The notes beneath the pieces are model-generated. The model had not been told where the DNA came from. It did no database searches and was given only the letters and a program-made list of their open reading frames with translations. Shown piece after piece: positions 44,458 through 57,500 of a stretch of DNA of 64,000 bases (the first letter of the stretch is position 1; each line of letters starts with the position of its first letter). A program made the position numbers and the translations under genes. This DNA comes from Incurvaria masculella (lineage: Eukaryota; Arthropoda; Insecta; Lepidoptera; Incurvariidae): contig OX335657.1 in NCBI GenBank assembly GCA_946894095.1, positions 18,104,001 through 18,168,000 of the forward strand, in the 5' to 3' direction.

Positions 44458-44734
44458 TTGCAGTTGAATAATAGATGCTTTAAAGAATGATTGTAGTATA
44501 TTGCCCCTTAACAGTGTTGCCAGAAGTCAACGTATTTTGTCCGTTCATCTTTTGCTAGAGCCATTTCCGGTAAATTTGGTATGCTGCCCACTGTACTTGA
44601 AACGTGTGCATCATATTTTCGCAACGCTCGCTGCAACGCATACTGCACGCTCGCCGAACTGTGAAGTGAAGGATAATGGCGAGGCTGACTCATTTATGTA
44701 GTGTTACTTTTCGCTTTTGGAAACTCGCTTATTT

Positions 44735-44960
44735 ATGTAACCGTACATTGTTGGCTAAAACTAGACCCACTGTCATAATATTAACCCACACCACATGCGA
44801 ACTAGGTGCCATGCCAAACCTTCATTTTTATAATAGACCTTTTTAAAGGGGGCCCTACAGTTTTATGTGGAATTTAAACAATGGCGCAGGATACCACGAC
44901 CATCATCAAACTTCGAGCGTCAATACACAAGGCGTTGTGCCACTGGGCCGAGTGGCTGAT
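44735..44960 (-). mobile_element. SINE, degenerate
   Basis: GAACTAGGTGCCATGCC, CCTACAGTTTTATGTGG and CGTTGTGCCACTGGGCC in SINE order; the centre is deleted. The last word is like the outer head of 5S-type copies. Confidence 0.55.
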
Positions 44961-45109
44961 AATGGTGTGGGTTTAAATCTCATTAAGTAATTTCAAAAAT
45001 CCTTGTTATATTGATAGGTTAACTGACGGGTTACGATATAGCCCGTGAGGCGATGTCTTCCGGACACCGAATCCTGACTAAAATTATAAATGAAAAAGTG
45101 AGTTGGTTC

Positions 45110-45482
45110 ATTTTTTTTATGCGACCTGACATGGATGGCTAATACCACACAACTACCGTTATGATATTAGCCCAATACACCACATTCCCGAATGAATTAG
45201 GTGCCATGCCAGGACCTTCCCTTTATGAGCACGGCTACATTGAACTGGGTGGAAAACACGGACAATTTTTTATTGCCGCTTCGACCATGTTTTCATCGAA
45301 TGCGGTGGTACCAACCCGGGCGGCCTTAAACCCTACCACCTAGTAGGGGAAGGGGATCTACAGTTTTACATGGATTCCGAACCATGGAGTCAAAACGAAA
45401 TGCAAAAGACAGTGGTGCATGTCGGAATTTAACCCAGACCTCTGGTACGCTAGGCCAGTCCCCGCGCCACTAGGCTACGATT
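45110..45482 (-). mobile_element. tRNA-headed SINE, near full length
   Basis: T-run at 45111-45118, body almost identical to the 15228 copy with a small deletion near 45390, and head GCGCCACTAGGCTACGA at the right. Confidence 0.85.
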
Positions 45483-45525
45483 TCCCCCACCTATCCGATT
45501 GCGATTTCGACGTATTTATCATCTT

Positions 45526-45765
45526 GCTAAATTAGGTACCAGAGGGAGTGATCAGTGGAATGAAATGCTTGTAACTTGAGAACCAATAACCCTATGAAGA
45601 TGCGGCTGATATAATTATAACTTATAGGCGAATTAGCATCACACTAAATTACCAGAGGGTGAGCAGTGGAGGATATATTTAAAACAAAACAATAAATTGA
45701 CTGCTCACTCTATTTCACTCATTACATTACTCTAAATTACCAGAGGGATGAACAATGGGATTATT
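45526..45765 (+). repeat. Three dispersed short repeats
   Basis: Words built on CTAAATTACCAGAGGG followed by TGA and CAGTGGA occur near 45531, 45648 and 45731, suggesting a decayed tandem array. Confidence 0.45.
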
Positions 45766-45834
45766 ACTTCATTCAATCAGTAATTTGCGAACCACTCAAC
45801 CGATTAATATGCGAATTGCATTATGTTTAGCATC

Positions 45835-46003
45835 TCTTGGCACTGGTTTGTTTCCAATTGGGTGACCGTTTTCGGTGCTGAGGCAGGATGTGGTTTAGGT
45901 CCCCTTCTTTATTAGGTGGTAGGGTTGATCCCGCCTGGGTTGGCACAAGAATAACGTTGGTTGCAACGGCAATGAAGAATGTCAGTGTTTTCCATCTATT
46001 TTA
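45835..46003 (+). mobile_element. SINE fragment
   Basis: Begins with TTGGGTGACCGTTTTC (5S-type head remnant), then GGTAGGGTTGATCCCGCC and GGCAATGAAGAATGTC from the body. Confidence 0.5.
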
Positions 46004-46880
46004 TTATTTCAGAGCCAGTCCTAAAGACACAAATTTTTAAAAACACTTTGGAAATTCCGACCCAATGTTAAACGATTTCGTTTACTATCTTCACTGATGA
46101 TACTAGTGGCTATTTGAGTTGTAGACCTCGCGAGATATTTAGCTTGTATTTTTCTCACTGTATCATGTAGGTAACTAATGCTTACTAGGTCTTGTCACCA
46201 AAGAGAATGATATTTTTTAACATTTGAATGTTCGGATGTTTGTTATTTCATCACGGGATATCGGCTCTACTATATACGTACATTATCGAGGACTAGCCAT
46301 TTGGGCTACTCACTCCAATACGACACTGAACCGAGCGGAGCCGATTACCTCAGCTAGTCTAATATATTCCAATGGTGTTTAGGGCCAATTTCTCAATAGT
46401 CTGATATCAGATAACAGTCAGATAGCTATTCGACGAATTTATGTATACCGCTGCTTTCCCATCCGTTGCAGTAAGCCCATATATTATAAAAATAGAAGAT
46501 ATAATCATCAGGTAGGTAGTGACTATTCGACTTTTGGCAGAACTATATTTTTCCATCAAACCGTTAAGTACTAATTAACTGTGAATTTAAAACTCAGACC
46601 TAGAGTTTATTAACTTTATGCATGTGTTCCTTAGAAAATGCGACGCGAATACGATGCATGCTGATGAATGTAGTATGTGTGATGGTCAGATATTTAAATC
46701 TTTGATAATAATAGCATCCATGTCCAAGACATGCGCCAAACAAGATTACCACGTAAGGCAGAATGGTGCTCGAATTAAAGCACGTCATCTTTGCATCACA
46801 GCTCGACGCAATTCAATCGGCACGTAAATAGTGCAGTGTCAGTAGATAATTAATTGACAGTTCAGGCTAGCGAGCACGCG
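46004..46880. other. No gene seen
   Basis: AT-rich; no exon or repeat recognised. Confidence 0.4.
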
Positions 46881-46887
46881 TATCTAA

Positions 46888-47530
46888 TATTCCGGGAAGT
46901 CACGACGTTTTTGGTCACGATAAGGTAAATGGCTGAATCTGGGTTCACGTGTTAGAGACCAACCCTCTGATGCTAACTATGTCGGTCTGCCTGCGCCAAG
47001 TGGTTACGTAATCTAGATTGACTATATAAAATAGATGCTTGTATGTACCTGCTGATGAATATACTGATTGTCTGGAAACATTGACACCTATTAATTATAC
47101 AACAAAAACCAGTCGGTTTTTTAATTAAATTCTTAAATATACCTTAAGTTATAGCTGTATCCTAAATAGCCTATAACTACGAAATGCAACCAAATGTTTG
47201 TTGAGTTTTTGTATTGCTAAGCAAGTATGCACTGATACTTTCATGCTTCGTTATTTGCATCCATTTTTTTTTTTTTTTTTATGTGACTGGACATGGATGG
47301 CTAATACCACAAGTTCTGTCATGGTATTAGCCCAACACACCACCATTTACCTTATCATATATATTTTTTGTCACCATAACTAGTTTTTCAGGCCCATAAT
47401 CTACGTAACGTAACCACTTGGAACAGGCAGACTGACACATTTAGCTTCAGAAGGTTGGTCTTTATCCCGTGAAACCAGTTTCAGCCATTTACGTTATCGT
47501 TACCATTTTTGTCGCAATCTCCTAGTCTAT
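46888..47530. mobile_element. Long-TIR element, family D copy 2, with SINE insertion
   Basis: Collinear with 18788-19343 at high similarity except for an extra block at 47263-47342. Confidence 0.75.
47263..47342 (-). mobile_element. 5'-truncated SINE inside family D copy 2
   Basis: A T-run of about 17 then the last 60 bp of the 5S-type SINE variant. CCATTT occurs on both sides (target duplication); the empty copy has it once. Confidence 0.8.
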
Positions 47531-47781
47531 AACCAAAGCGTCCCAAACATGACGGCACCGACGAAATGGAGCATCTTTGGCTTGGGAACCGCATATTTGT
47601 TTGATTGAATTGAGTATGCTTGAGTCATCTTATTCAAGTCTATAATCTGTCATAAAAACCAATCGGTGTAACACCCCTATAAATCATTTTGTGGTATTTT
47701 TTTGCTGAAAGTAAAATGTATGTCCAAGGTCCAAAGATTTAAGACCTGTGTGATCATTCCAGTTTCTCACCTAAATAGCGT

Positions 47782-47805
47782 TTACGTAACTTTGAAGTTA
47801 CGTAA
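47782..47805. promoter_or_regulatory. Paired TTACGTAA sites upstream of the GRIP-domain gene
   Basis: Two perfect TTACGTAA octamers separated by 8 bases form a near-perfect 24-bp palindrome about 525 bp upstream of the first coding exon. TTACGTAA is bound by C/EBP, NFIL3/Vrille and PAR-type bZIP factors. Regulatory role is inferred. Confidence 0.3.
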
Positions 47806-48329
47806 AAACATCACCTACCCCAAACTGACAGCTTTCGCATGCAAAGTCTCTCAGTTTACCGTCATATTGGGGTAGGTGCCGAACCTACACCTCATTTTGC
47901 GCTTCGTAATCGCACTGCGGGTTTGTCTTGATTTTAGATTTGTATTACACTATTGTGCCATCCAGTATTTTTTCCGGAAAATACCATTCACAAAATATGT
48001 GTTGTGCTCTATTTCATTTTTGTTGTCTTTTGGCTATCTGTCCATTCTAAAATGAATGCTTTACACGCCTACATTAAAGAGTGCCGTCTTTTATTGGAAA
48101 AACATTTATGGGGAAAATTGTATCTTTAGCATCCAATACCAACCAACAAACGTCTGTCACTGTCAAATATGTTCGCAAGTTGTATTCTGTGCTCCCATTT
48201 GCCAAATTCACAAATCAAATCGTTTTGCGCCATTTTTGCAACCACAGCTGTTGCTGTATTTCTAAGAAATTCAAAAGTTTACAGCACTCGATCCCTATTG
48301 ATAAAAAAGTCCGCTGGGTAGATGTGAAG

Positions 48330-48542
48330 ATGAGCGGAAACGGCGGGACGGAGCGGTTCTGTAGTGATTGCGGCGGCGGGGGAGGTTTCCGGCGCACGTC
48401 CTCCCTGCGGCTGCGCGGCGAGCGGCCGCTGCTATCGCAGCGCGCATCGCTCGGCGCCTGCCCGAGCATCACGGAGCACCCGCGCGCTCCCAGCGGAGAG
48501 CCGGATCGCCCCAACTCGAGGCCGCGCCGCCAGAGGAGTCTT
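48330..48542 (+). CDS. qtc: qtc-like exon 1 (first coding exon)
   Basis: 71 codons starting [16 protein letters not shown] in a GC-rich island. The ATG has A at -3. The exon ends at ...RRQRSL with donor GTACGT at 48543. The frame is open upstream to 48081, but that part is AT-rich and has no exon character, so I start at 48330. Unlike exon 2, the protein here is low-complexity, with an early CSDC pair. Confidence 0.65.
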
Positions 48543-51500
48543 GTACGTTATCCGTTGTTTGGACTCTGTTGCTAGGGAACTTTACTTTCCATTGATCGTC
48601 TATTAGCTCTACAGTCTCTGTCTAATTACTAAAATTAAAAGGAGATAAAACCATAATGCGCGGAAATTAATGAAGTAGGCTATCACTAGAAAACCATCTT
48701 ACGTATATTATTAAATGGCCTGTAAGAGTTCCATCTAATTTGTTGTTACCTGCACAGTATCCATTATAATAATATGACCTCACTTTAGTTTACTTCCGAC
48801 TAGCAGGTTATATTGATAGAGTGCGTGAGTTGATAGCCATGAAGTATATCCGTGCTAACTGATGTAAGAGATAAGAGTATACCGTTATTATAAAGACAAG
48901 CCAGTAGATCCAACTGCCAACTAACTCTACAATGTAACATTTAATTAACACTGGAATGCAGAATGAAATCTGTATACAAAAAAGTAATTGGGTATTCATT
49001 AGAATACGAAGCCCATAATTCACTTGCACATGTTTAATTTTTCTCGACAACATTCTCTAATAAAAATGTTAATTGCTTTCCAGTCTTTAAACAACTCGGG
49101 TGCAGTCAAAGCGAAGAGCGGCCAGCCGGCCAACCGAACAGCGCCCAACAGTTACATGGATCCACAAGCGAGTTCTCCGGACGGGGACGGGCGCACTCCT
49201 CCCGGCTCGCCCGAGGATCTGCCCGACGACGACTCGCTCCACAGCTACAGCTCCGCAGTCACGGCGAATTCGTGCGACGCCGGCTACGCACCCTTCAACG
49301 GGACAACATTCAGCGGACGCTCCATGCGCTACGTGCTGCACTGTTCCTCTCATGCCGGACTCGCCGGCGACGACTACCTCACGCCGACGCAGCGCGCTCA
49401 GAAGCAGATCCGACGCCTCAAATGCCTTCTCTCGCAGGCGAAGAAGGATCTGGATAAGAAAGACAGTGAGATATTCCACCTCACGAAGGAAGTCGTTGAA
49501 CTTCGGCTGTACAAGGCCTCGCTGTGCTCGCCCGACGACAAGTCTAACTCTAGCGAAATAGTCACAATCAAGGAATTACCGGAAGAATGTGCAGAATTAA
49601 TTGCGTCCAAACTAGAAGAGTCCTGTTCGTACGACGTTGCAGACGGGGCTAGCTTTAAGCAGACTCCAACGCGTAGTCAAACCAGTGATATGCAGAGCTC
49701 CTTCACCGATTCCGGCCACTTTGAGGACCTGACTAACTCGTCGCTTCACTCCAAAGATTCCGTCCAGATACATTCCCACGATGCCTCGTGCATGACCGAC
49801 GTAGGTGAAAATGAGGAGGAGCGGAGAAAATTAATAGACTATTACGAGAAGAAGATTGAAGATTTGATTCGATCACATATGAGTGACACCCAGGATTTGA
49901 AGAAAAGTCACAATGATAAGGTAACTGCAATTATATTTTCATATATCTACTGATTATTTTGGTATGCTAAAGGTACTATATGATAAAGTAATAGATCTTT
50001 AGTACGCAATTGGATGCCCTTTGTTAACATGGAACATGAAGTGTAGACATGAACATTGCGTAGACTAGAGAGACGAGGCACATGATTACTTACTTGGTTT
50101 ATTTTAGCAATTCCTGTGCATGTCACCCATGGTAGCCCATTTTCGTGACGCCTCGGGTTTCGATTTTGAGGTAAGGCAGGCTAGCCGTCGTTTGGATTCT
50201 ACGTAAAACCCATCATTACTTAACTATTTGCATTTCGTAGGTATTTGTTCCGCAAGCCAGACTTGCTCTTTGCCCTCCCTGGCGTGGCCATTGTTCCCAT
50301 TGGTGTGGCAGCAAATATCATGACAGCAAGTTTGGTGCTACCCACATTCAGTTCCATAAAAAACTGACCAAGTGCGAGTCGGACTTGCACAGAAAGGGTT
50401 CCGTACCATCGTACAAGATTTAACACAAAACAATCACATTTCTTGTATGGCGGCCCCCTTTCATTTTTATTATTTTTAAATTGTACCTATTTGTTGTTAT
50501 AGCGGCAAAATAAATACACGCTCTGTGAAAATTTCAGCTGCCTAGCTATTATGGTGCATGAGATACAGATATGACTGACGGACGGACGGCGGAGGCTTAG
50601 TATTGTATTGTATTGTATTGTATTGTTTATTCGTCATCCATAGACAGTACACTGCACTCGGATTTGTCATATTTTTGCATTGGCCAGTTCAGCAAAACAA
50701 AACACAGCGAAGAAGAACTGGAAAGAAACTCCGCTGTTTTTTTTTTTCAACGTCCACTTAGTCTAAGTTTACAAAAGTGTTTGTCAATTATTTTAACAAA
50801 AACATAGGTAAAACACTAAATTCACATGAATACACAAAAATTTACAATCCATGCCTTATGCAACAGTTCATGACAAATATCATTTTATTTGCAAAGACAA
50901 TCCCCTCCAACTAATATGTTGCCAATTGGAGCAGGTCAGTCCCCACAAACAGCACCCGTTCACGAGCATCACGCCGGGCACAGCCATTACCTCTTTCAAC
51001 CATATTTTAGGGAAAGAGATAACCTGAGCCAAGCGTCACCGTAAGCAAGGACCTTTAAGCGATGCACTGCTCCAGTGGCAACACAACACTGTGAAACACT
51101 TGCACATTAGGTTTTAATACTATGAGTTTTGTCATAAACTACTACTGTCAGCTGATCACATTGTTACATATCCCTTTAAATGTAATACGGTTCCGTTGGC
51201 ACCCTTTGTGTACGGAACCCTAAAAAAGACGCATTAAGCCTGGTCCCCTAGCTATGTGCAATGTGCAATGTATGAGTCCAACACGTGGCGTGCCCGTCGG
51301 CAGGTGGAGGCCCTGCTGCAGCGGCTGTCGGAGGTGAGCGGGCGCTACGGCTCGCTGCTGCCGGAGCACGAGGCGGCGCGCGAGCGGCTGCGGGCGCTCG
51401 AGCGGCAGCTGGACGCGCTGAGCCAGCAGCTGGCGGCCGAGGAGAACAAGCACCACGCTATGTACGTGCAGATGTACAACAAGGGTCTAGAGGCGGCCAA

Positions 51501-54500
51501 GTTTGACACTGACAAGGTTATCTGATTTTTTTCTCTCAACCCTCCAAGATTCCTTATGTATTCTTTTTGCGTGCCAGATTCGCCCTGCTTTTGCCCTTTG
51601 CAATATGGCTCAATGTGGTGATTTTCGCACCTAAATCTCTGGTAATATCGACCGAACGGAAGTATATTTATTGTTTATTATGTTATCATCATCCATAGGC
51701 AGCACACTGCACTCGGATTTATTATATTTTATCATACACCAGTTCAGCATTCACAGAGAAGAACTGGCAAGAAACTTTTCTGGATTTTTATCAATGGCTA
51801 CTGATTGCATTTTTTCTATAACTTTGTACTAGTTCTTTACTACAATGGGATCGTTCCTCGTTCTGAGTTGGATAAGTGCATTTCATTATGATTAGGAGAT
51901 GTTCCATCGTTCAGAAACCATGTAAATTGTAAGTTCCCTTGCCCTACTACGTATAAGGGTTTAAGCCCACCTGGGTTGGTACCAACGCATTGGATCAAAC
52001 TATGGTTGGAAGCGGCATTGAAAAATTGTCCGTGTTTGCCATCCAGTTCAATGTATCCGTGCTCATAAAGGGAAGGTCCTGACATGGCACCTAATTCCTT
52101 CTGGAAAGCAGTGTGATGGGCTAATATTATATCGGTAGTTGTTTGGTATTAGCCATCCATGTCAGGTTCCATAAAAGAAACAACATTGTCCCATTTTGGC
52201 CTCTTAATCCCGCCCCTTCCTCCACAATGGCTAACGCCTAGACTTCCCAGACTTCCTTTGGATAAAAGTGATTGTTTTGTCCTATTCGATCCAGAAGATT
52301 ATTGCGCTGTTTGCTATTTGCAGAACCATCGTCACAACCAATATTTACGTTATAGACTACTCTGATTAAAATATTGTAATATATAAAGTTTTGTGAATTC
52401 GCGCGATGAAAAAGAGGAAGAAGATGATTCGACAGATGAAGATGAAGATTAAAAAAAAAACAATCAAACAATTTGCATCTCATGTAAAAATTGAAATCTC
52501 AATATAGATTCTAATTGAAAAAAAATATTATTTAATTATTAAAATTATTAAAATAGATTTATTTTTATTTGCATGCTATTTTTCGTACGTTTTAGGTAAC
52601 AAAATGCAGAAATTACAAAAAAAAAATCATTCATATATTTTTTTTTCAAGTCGTCAGATTAAGAAAAATTATTGGTCATCAGATCTGGAACATCAAGATG
52701 AACTGTCCATATCTTAATCTGACGCGCTCGAGAAAATCAAAATGGCGATTTTTTTTGCATTTTTGAAAAGCTCCCGTAAGCATGCGTCACCTCCCAATCG
52801 TCAGATTTTTGAATGTGAGCATCTTGAGGGGTCACTGAACATCCCCTCTAAAAATCTGACGCGCTCGAGTAAATTTTTTTTTTTTTATTTTGTTCCCCTC
52901 CCGTACGGCCACCCCCAGCTATGCAAACCGGCAGATTATTATACCTCCATTATCAGAGGTACGTGGGGCATACGCCCTATCATTATCTGACGCGCTCGGA
53001 TATGTCTATGTGACTGTTTTTTTTTACATCTTTGACCCCCCGTAGACGCTCCCCCCGCCGGTGAACGGGTAAACATCACATGACTTTTTTTATTTTTTAT
53101 TACGTGATCTTTCAAATTTAATAGGTCTCGACGACGCTCGAGTAAATCCCCATTTAGCATCGTGGGCTGGATATTACTGGATATAGACGAACTATCCAGA
53201 AACAAAACTATAATATTCTACACGAACATACATTGCTTTCTCAAAAACATGCAGTGTCTTCGCACCCCCATCCCTGTCAATGTGTAGTGATCTGGTTGCC
53301 TTCCCATCTCTGGAGTCTGCCCGCGTGCATGTAAATATGTAGAAGCAATAAATCTATCGCGATAGACATTGTCGACGCACAATATGTATTTGGTGTACGG
53401 CCTCGCTTACGTGTATGCGTCCTGTCGTTTTCAGGAAGCCGGCGATGGCCCCGCGAGCCGCGTCTCCGTGTCTCAGCTGCTGGAACAGCTGCAGATCACG
53501 CAGACGGAACTCGACAACGTGCGGGTACGTGTCGAGCCCCACACTCCACAACGTCCCACCATACCGCGCCGCACCCCATTCCCATACCTACCGCGCACAG
53601 TGGGGAAACATCCAGGCTTAGTGTGCAGGCAAAGGATTTACAACGCCATTAGGGATGCCATCTATCTGTCCGTCCATCACACTCCATCTGTCTTATCTAA
53701 AATAAACATAAGCCACGCACAAGTTGATCAGTAATATGAGTGGAAATTCATATAATTCATTTTGGAAAAGAATCATACGTTTCGTCCATCTGTACAGTCA
53801 ATTATTTTCGTTTGGTTACGCTGAAAAGAGAAATCATTTTCAAGTTACTTTCATTCCAATTCTTCATGTCTTTCTTTGAGCTGATCATGAACTTATTCCT
53901 GAAATATACGATACAGCTACCAGTAATCAGAGCTGTAAGTGGGTGATTCTTTACATGCAACTGAACATCTTTTGTTTTAAAGACAATAATAAATCTCCCC
54001 ATACACTTTTTTTATTTGATTCAAATAAAAGATGTTGCAACAGAATAACCCCCTTTCGACTATGTCTACTGTTAGCTGTACACTAAATATAAATATATTG
54101 TGTTGCTATAAATTCGATTTAAAATAAGTTTGAATATTACCAAAGGTAATGTTAGCCGGATTGGATGTTTCTTCAACTGTCTCCCAAATAATACATCGTA
54201 CACTAATGCCTCCATTGTAGCATTTCTCGTAGACCACTATAAACCTATGAAGATGCTAATAACTCTTCCATGCTAGTTATGGGATCGCTATACTGCTCAG
54301 CTCTGTGATATCCATTGTGAATGGCATAACCTGACTAATCACATGTAGATCGATAGATTTCTAACGGGCTGGCACGCTGCAATAAAATTTCATCAAATTG
54401 TCCCTTTGAGTAATTGGTTCGGTTTTTATGCTAAGTGAATATATTTACTCTCTCAGGATTAACATATTGCATATTGAGATGCTGATGTTTTAAGTAACTC

Positions 54501-57500
54501 GTAAAGTCGTGTTCAGACTTGTGAAATATGTTAGCGCTATAATACTAATGAGTTATACAGATACACTGTATAACTCAATCACTTCACATTTTACATCAGA
54601 CGATCTACACATCTGAAGGAAATTATTCTCAAAAGAGTAAGTTGTGTTGAGAGACTCACAACACGATTTGGAGAAAGATCAAGCAAGGGTAACTCAGTTT
54701 TAATCCATAAAATTAATGTATTCTGGCGAAAAGTTTAAATAAGAATAATCCATAAATTTATCGCTTCGCAAGATTATATTCATGCATTAACAAATGTAAT
54801 ATTAAGGTAGAAAAAATGCTAAAAGGTTCAACCATTGTTATTGGGGGTTTTTAATAATCTACAAGTTTGTAAACCTATGGTTGGCCCATAAAAATATTCT
54901 TCTAGTGCCCTCTTGCTAAATCTTTGCTATTCTAGTAAAAAAGAAAAAAAACAAACATGAATGCTTGTGCTGCGTGGGTTCCGGCACTCAAAAATAACAC
55001 AGGTAGTCCTACTCTACACCCCTCCATGTAGTAAGAAGCAACTGAGGGATTTGTAACTGTAGACTACCTCCTTTCTTACTGGGTGTTAGGGTCAATCCTT
55101 CCCAGGTATTTCCTATCCATTTTACCTAACCGTAAAATATAAAGGTCCTGATATGGCACATAGGTCCATGAGGTGTGTTGGGCTAATACCATGACAGTAG
55201 GTATGATATTAGCCATCCATGTCCTGAACATAAAAAAATTACAGGTGACAATCTTGACTCGCAGCCACAGGAAATTTCTGGGTTTTAACATAAGCATTTG
55301 TATTAAATGAATGCACTTCTTAATCTGAAATCGAGTATCTAAGTAGTGAACGTTAAGGGCTATCGAACCAACGCTTACCGGATCGGGAAAGGCGACCTTG
55401 TCGGTGACGAACGGCACCTTTAGGTGACCCAACCCGGCGGGCCTAACTCATTCGCGGGCACGGTACAAAACCGTGCTGTTGCGCTCTGGGACCTTCTCTG
55501 TTTCAAAGAATAAGACAGGCTCCGTGATGAGGAAGATGCAACATGTCCACAAAAAAGACAATGTGCATAGTGTATGATTTGGTAAGATTTACGAAAATTT
55601 TAATTTCAAAACGACTTATGGCTAAAAGTAAACCACAACCGCTGCAGTCAAAATCTAACAAATACCAAATATATCATAAATCTTGATTAAATAAGCTATG
55701 TCTGATGACTAATCTTTTTACGATGTTCTTACTTTATCATTGCGTAATCCACCTCCAAAGTTATTGTATAAAACGCGCGAAAAATTCGAACTTTCGGACC
55801 TTATTACTTAGAAACCAAACACAATTTTACAATGCCAATGGTCATCAGACATCTAGTTCGATCAAATAAAGCTATTTTGAGCAAAATTTTGGATCTTCTT
55901 TCCCCTTTTGTATGGGGAGATGAGCGGGATGGGCCACCTTAAAAGAGAAGCATAGCGGTGTGACGTGAGCGCCGTTGCAGGACGGCGGGTACGGAGCGCG
56001 CGCCGCCGGGCCGAGCTCGCGCGCACTGCTCAGTGCCAAGGAGGCCGTCTCGTTGTGGGTGCTCGGAGCGAGGAAGGTGGGAGCCGCGGGCCTCGGCGCC
56101 GGGAAATGTTGCTAAAGCCGCGTCCACATGAGACGATAAGGTTGATCGACTTGTTGAACGTCAAAGTATAGGAGCGTGTTGACGATCTCTTCACCCTTTT
56201 GTATGTACGGTAGGAGACAGTTTAAAAGTGAACACTTCTTGGTGAATGTGAAAAGTAAGGATGTTAAAACACAATCTTCACTTAGTATTGGATAGAGCAC
56301 AACTCTATCAAATACTAAGTTTTTAGTAGATAAATAATAAAAATCATTTCGCTTCATTTCATTTATTTATTCGACTTCTATTTGAAATCTTGAAACCACA
56401 CTAAGTCATGTCACAATTTGATTGATCCGCGGAATCGATCAACTTAGCAAATAAGAACCCGCAAAAAAAAAATTCACTTTCATGAAAAGCCAGGCGATTA
56501 CATCTACAGTTAGCATGGTGATTCATGGTCACTGCACTTATGTTTAGAAGTGAGACTTTGGTTGGACAGAAGAGGCACTAATATCGAATAAATGCAGCAA
56601 GAAATGCATTCCTTGGGATATAATGATCAGAATTATGAAAGGTAGCGTAAGATTTTCAATGCAAAACAAAGGGGTGATGAAAGAGTGACGAAACAAATTA
56701 GTGGAATTGTCATGCCTAGGTGGACTACCAGAATGTACCACGACTAGAATGACGTTATACTTCGTAAAGGTCAGGTACGTAGCATCTGTAATTGTAGAGC
56801 GTGGATACAAAGAAGAATGTCTGGTGAAAGCAAAAGTAGTATGCTGTGATCTATCCCTTTAGTGCTCTGTCATCTCTGCCTTCACCTTCGGAAAGCTTTT
56901 ACGTAATACCATGTATGTATCATAAAAGTATTCAACAATATTTTATGTACTAAGGATCATGTTTTTCTTTAACCGGTATGGACTGTCTCCTACTATGCAT
57001 CCAACAATTTTACCGAACCGGCAGCTTTGATTCTCACGGAAGATATATTTTGTGCAGAAAATACTCGACGTACTCAACATGATCAACTTTCAAAGGTTGA
57101 ACGATTCAATTGTCTCGTGTGAACGCATCTTAAGGATGGGGCACCGTGAGGATCGTTGTAAATATCTATGGGCACATCACACTAATTTGAGTAACTAATT
57201 TTGGGCTTGGTGATGGGGTTGCGTTGTTGTATACAGCGATTCCTCAATACTATATTGTTTTTATTCATTTAATATATTTAAAAAAAATTGCGAAATTGTT
57301 TGAGGATACTAACAACTTGTTCTGAATTAAATATGAACATTTATGAACGGAAGAATGCTTTAGTAACATTTTCTCTAACTAAATTAGAAACTAACACTTT
57401 CTTTATTCAACAGCTTCTGCATGATTGTAAAGTAGTTTTGAGACGGGTCATTTTGTTTGGGTTGCATCGGGTTGGCATTCTAGATATTTTTTTTATTAAA

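Noticed and set aside
48081..48329. Upstream in-frame extension of qtc-like exon 1
   Set aside because: AT-rich, no conservation visible and no acceptor needed; ATG at 48330 has better context and sits where GC content rises.
51252..51303. Longer version of qtc-like exon 3 starting at 51252 or 51277
   Set aside because: From 51252 the phase is wrong and hits a stop. At 51277 the acceptor has a poor context; 51304 keeps phase and coiled-coil continuity.
52716..52735. Possible hammerhead ribozyme core in the hairpin array
   Set aside because: CTGACGC followed by GCTCGAG and AAA lacks the required CTGANGA and GAAA core, so it does not fit the hammerhead consensus.
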